Positions 61,487-64,000 of a DNA stretch of 64,000 bases are shown here, piece after piece. Location of the stretch: NCBI RefSeq assembly GCF_009184895.1, contig NZ_WESE01000006.1, forward strand, positions 501 to 64,500, read 5' to 3'. The DNA comes from Nostocoides sp. F2B08. GTDB taxonomy: Bacteria > Actinomycetota > Actinomycetes > Actinomycetales > Dermatophilaceae. The number at the start of each line of letters is the position of its first letter. Positions within the stretch are counted from its first letter, which is position 1. The notes below the pieces were generated by a model. It had not been told where the DNA came from, ran no database searches, and was given only the letters and a program-made list of their open reading frames with translations. The position numbers were made by a program, and so were the translations under genes.

Positions 61487-62383
61487 ATGAGTGAGGACCG
61501 CCCCGCGACGCCTGCGCGCCCGGACCGAGCGGGCTGGTTCGACGACCCGGACGAGCCCGAGCAGCTGCGCTACTTCGACGGGATCCTCTGGACGAAGCAC
61601 ACGACGCCGCGGCAGACGACGTGGAGCCGTCCCGAACCGGTCGTGACCGAACCCGAGACGGCGCCGGCGGCGCGCGGCGCGGTCGCGCCGGGGACCGCGT
61701 CCCCCGTCCCGCAGCAGAACCCGTACGCTCCCGCCCAGCCGCCCACCGCATACCCGCCGGCGCAGCCCGGAACCTACGGGTACCCGCAGCACGCCCGCCC
61801 GGGCCCTGCCACGGAGGACGGCGCGCCGCTCGCGAGCCTGGTCGTGCGGTTCGCGGCGTGGCTGCTGGACTCGCTCATCACCTGGACCATCGGCCTGGTC
61901 CTCGGTGGCTGGATGCTGTGGCGCGGCCTCGGCAACTATCCCCAGGTGGTGTCCGACGCGCTGCAGGCCGGCACCACCGACGCCACGGCGCTCGCGAACC
62001 AGATCGAGTTCGACCTGGTCTGGATCGGGGCCTTCGCGGTGCTCCAGATGGTGATCGGAGTGCTCTACCAGACGCTCTTCCTCAGCCGCACGAGTGCGAC
62101 GCCCGGCAAGACCGTCGCGGGCATCAGCGTCCGCCTCGTCGAGCGACCAGGGGTCCTCAGCCCCGCGGACGCGCTGCGCCGCTCGGTCCTACGGCCGGTG
62201 CTCTGGCTGTTCACCTACACCCCCGTTCTCAGCCTCTTCGCGATGCCGCTCAGCGTTCTCGACGCCGCGTTCGCGCTCTGGGACCCGCGCCGACAGACGT
62301 TGCACGACAAGATCGGCCGCACGGTCGTCGTCCAGGGCCGCCAGGAGCGGGTGCCCCACCAGGAGCGGGCCGCGCAGCAGTAG
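61487..62383 (+). CDS. RDD-family membrane protein with DUF2510 tag
   Basis: 298 aa. The N-terminus RAGWFDDPDEPEQLRYFDGI then LWTKHT is a DUF2510 module; a Pro/Gln/Tyr-rich disordered linker follows (about 65-105). The RDD domain (about 115-280) starts LASLVVRFAAWLLDSLITWT with the defining Arg and Asp residues, has TSATPGKTVAGISVRLVERP and ends DPRRQTLHDKIGRTVVV. Three helices are expected. RDD proteins have been linked to ion transport but are mostly uncharacterised. No clear tie to tyrosine catabolism despite its position. Confidence 0.9.
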   Translation: MSEDRPATPARPDRAGWFDDPDEPEQLRYFDGILWTKHTTPRQTTWSRPEPVVTEPETAPAARGAVAPGTASPVPQQNPYAPAQPPTAYPPAQPGTYGYPQHARPGPATEDGAPLASLVVRFAAWLLDSLITWTIGLVLGGWMLWRGLGNYPQVVSDALQAGTTDATALANQIEFDLVWIGAFAVLQMVIGVLYQTLFLSRTSATPGKTVAGISVRLVERPGVLSPADALRRSVLRPVLWLFTYTPVLSLFAMPLSVLDAAFALWDPRRQTLHDKIGRTVVVQGRQERVPHQERAAQQ

Positions 62384-62386
62384 CCG

Positions 62387-63646
62387 CTAGGGGGTGCGGG
62401 CCGGGCGGACCGTTCCGCTGCACTCGCCGAGCCCGATCCGGGTCCCGTGCGGCCCCGGGGCGCTCGCACGCAGGACGACGGTGTCACCGTCCTCGAGGAA
62501 GGTCCGCTCCGATCCGTCGCCGAGCCGGACCGGCTCCTGACCGCTCCACGAGAGCTCGAGGAAGCAGCCGCGGGTCTCCTTGGCCGGCCCCGAGACAGTC
62601 CCCGAACCGAACAGGTCGCCCGGCCGGACGGTGGCCCCGTTGACGGTCAGGTGGGTGAGCATCTGGGCCGGCGACCAGTACATGTCGCGGTATGCGGGGC
62701 GCGAGACGACCGTGCCGTTCCACTCGACCTCGTAGTCGATGTCGAGGCCGTATGCGGTGCTCGCCCCGTCCTCGGTCGGAGCGCCGCGCAGGTAGTCCAG
62801 TGGGGCAGGGTCCTGCCCGGGCAGGGGCACCCTGGCCGCTCGCAGCGCGTCCATCGTCACGACCCACGGTGAGATCGACGTCGCGAAGGACTTGCCGAGG
62901 AACGGGCCGAGGGGGACGTACTCCCAGGCCTGGATGTCCCGTGCGGACCAGTCGTTGAGGATCACGACGCCGAAGAGGTGCTCGTCGGCCCGGTCGAGCG
63001 GGACCGGCTCGCCGAGGTCGGTCGAGCCGCCGACGACGAAGCCGAGCTCGGCCTCGATGTCGAGCCGCTGGGAGGCCCCGAACGTCGGAGCGTCCGCTGT
63101 GGGCGGCTTGCGCTGCCCGCACGGACGGACGATGTCGGTGCCGGAGAGGACGACCGTGCCGGAGCGGCCGTGGTAGCCGATCGGCAGGTGCTTCCAGTTC
63201 GGGGTGAGCGGCTCGGAGTCGGGCCGGAAGATGCGGCCGACGTTGCTCGCATGGTGCTCGCTCGCGTAGAAGTCGACGTAGTCCGCGACGGCGATCGGCA
63301 GGTGCATCGTGACGTCGGAGAGGGGGAGCAGGTGCGGCTCGACCGCGTCGCGGTAGGAGTCGTTGACGAGGATCTCCGTGACCCACTCGCGCGCCGAACG
63401 CCACGCGTGCGCCCCGAGTGCGAGGAACGGGTTGAGCGTCTCCGCCCGCCACACCAGGGCCGACTCCATGCCGGCGTCCTCGGCGCAGGGCGCGAGGTCG
63501 AGGACCCGGTCGCCGACCCGCACCCCGACCCTTGGCGCGGTGCCCTCGGTCGAGAAGACGCCGTAGGGCAGGTTGTCGATGCCGAACGGGTCGTCGGCCG
63601 CGAGGTCGAGCCAGGTCGGGGGTGTCGAGGAGGGGGTGGGCTGCAT
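62387..63646 (-). CDS. fahA: fumarylacetoacetase
   Basis: 419 aa from the ATG at 63646 (MQPTPSSTPPTWLDLAADDP); the frame beyond that is the shadow of hmgA. It hydrolyses fumarylacetoacetate to fumarate and acetoacetate, the last step of tyrosine breakdown. N-terminal FAA domain FGIDNLPYGVFSTEG; catalytic region with the metal ligands in DYVDFYASEHHASNVGRIF, RLDIEAELGFVVGG (the Glu-x-Glu pair) and LNDWSARDIQAWEYVPLGPF. Ends RIGLGECSGTVRPARTP. Four bases separate it from the convergent RDD gene. Divergent from hmgA with 81 bp between. Confidence 0.96.
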   Translation of the reverse strand: MQPTPSSTPPTWLDLAADDPFGIDNLPYGVFSTEGTAPRVGVRVGDRVLDLAPCAEDAGMESALVWRAETLNPFLALGAHAWRSAREWVTEILVNDSYRDAVEPHLLPLSDVTMHLPIAVADYVDFYASEHHASNVGRIFRPDSEPLTPNWKHLPIGYHGRSGTVVLSGTDIVRPCGQRKPPTADAPTFGASQRLDIEAELGFVVGGSTDLGEPVPLDRADEHLFGVVILNDWSARDIQAWEYVPLGPFLGKSFATSISPWVVTMDALRAARVPLPGQDPAPLDYLRGAPTEDGASTAYGLDIDYEVEWNGTVVSRPAYRDMYWSPAQMLTHLTVNGATVRPGDLFGSGTVSGPAKETRGCFLELSWSGQEPVRLGDGSERTFLEDGDTVVLRASAPGPHGTRIGLGECSGTVRPARTP

Positions 63647-63693
63647 GGCCGCCAGTCTAGGGAGCGCGTCGCGGCGGGGCACGGCTGAGCAGG

Positions 63694-63723
63694 GTCGATG
63701 GAGCGCTGGTCGATAGAGTGCTG
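63694..63723 (+). promoter_or_regulatory. 15-bp tandem repeat and possible leaderless promoter before hmgA
   Basis: GTCGATGGAGCGCTG is followed directly by GTCGATAGAGTGCTG (63,694-63,708 and 63,709-63,723; two differences). The second copy contains TAGAGT, a -10-like hexamer whose spacing would put the transcript start at or beside the hmgA ATG at 63,728. It may be an activator or repressor site in the 81-bp fahA/hmgA divergent region. Confidence 0.45.
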
Positions 63724-63727
63724 TGGC

Positions 63728-64000
63728 ATGGCGCACTACCAGGCGATGGGCAGCATCCCGCCCAAGCGACACACCCAGCACCGGGTGCCCCAGGAGGGCC
63801 GCAGGCCTCGACAGGGCGACCTGTACTACGAGGAGCTGATGGGGGAGGAGGGCTTCTCGTCCGACTCCTCGTTGCTCTACCACCGCTACATCCCGTCCAC
63901 GGTGAGCGGGGCGCGGGAGTGGGTCGTCGGCGACCTCGCGACGAGCCCGAACCAGCCGCTCGTGCCGCGGCACCTGAAGCTGCACGACCTGTTCGCCGAG
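63728..64000 (+). CDS. hmgA: homogentisate 1,2-dioxygenase (5' part; cut by window end)
   Basis: The first 91 codons are visible. MAHYQAMGSIPPKRHTQHRV and LYYEELMGEEGFSSDSSLLY are the characteristic N-terminus of actinobacterial homogentisate dioxygenase; the iron-binding part is beyond the window. It would open the ring of homogentisate made by HppD and feed the isomerase and fumarylacetoacetase steps. It completes the identifiable tyrosine-degradation set here. Confidence 0.9.
   Translation, partial: MAHYQAMGSIPPKRHTQHRVPQEGRRPRQGDLYYEELMGEEGFSSDSSLLYHRYIPSTVSGAREWVVGDLATSPNQPLVPRHLKLHDLFAE

Overview
The window is high-GC actinobacterial DNA. Conserved gene order (prfB-ftsE-ftsX-M23 peptidase-smpB), a Tad pilus locus with tandem TadE genes, an HPPD/HGD/FAH tyrosine-catabolism cluster and the coding style suggest Micrococcales, probably near Intrasporangiaceae. 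That placement is inference; no rRNA is present.

Two regions differ sharply. Positions 1 to about 24,640 are accessory DNA. It starts with a loose string of unrelated single genes: an alpha/beta hydrolase, a membrane protein, a cupin, an orphan MerB-like protein, a PD-(D/E)xK-like protein, a frameshifted deazaflavin-type oxidoreductase, a membrane protein with an FtsH_ext-like patch, and a secreted esterase. Next come a degenerate RemA-like gene, a DUF6519-type protein, a decayed IS3-family element and a minus-strand block of four very large uncharacterised proteins (742, 1758, 795 and 757 aa). The last three are translationally coupled, and the most upstream is DUF6603-type. A large serine recombinase (23,186-24,619) closes the region. 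Immediately beyond it lies only the extreme 3' end of a tadC-like gene, followed by an intact pilin/TadE/TadE/TadG series. The simplest reading is an integrative element inserted into tadC, with its other end left of this window.

From about 24,650 to 64,000 the DNA looks like chromosomal core. In order: Tad pilus 3' half; a GT4 glycosyltransferase; a leaderless MerR/B12 (CarH-type) regulator with its operator; two methyltransferases flanking an alpha/alpha-toroid protein; prfB, ftsEX, an M23 hydrolase behind a triple GTGAC repeat, and smpB; a DUF2207 protein; csbD; pyruvate carboxylase; tmRNA; a guanidinase/agmatinase-family enzyme; a small patch with a second RemA-like gene and a second remnant of the same IS; a giant cyclase-ATPase-TPR regulator; pyruvate phosphate dikinase; a YgjV-GNAT fusion, SIMPL and VanZ-like proteins; a DEAD-box helicase with an Arg/Asp tandem-repeat arm; YqgE; DUF3039; a DEIH helicase; DUF2786; and finally an AsnC/Lrp regulator with hppD, an RDD protein, fumarylacetoacetase and the start of homogentisate dioxygenase.

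The most interesting unexplained item is the large-protein block in the island. The hexamer GCATAC/GTATGC is about five times denser in the core than in the island, which independently supports the island boundary.
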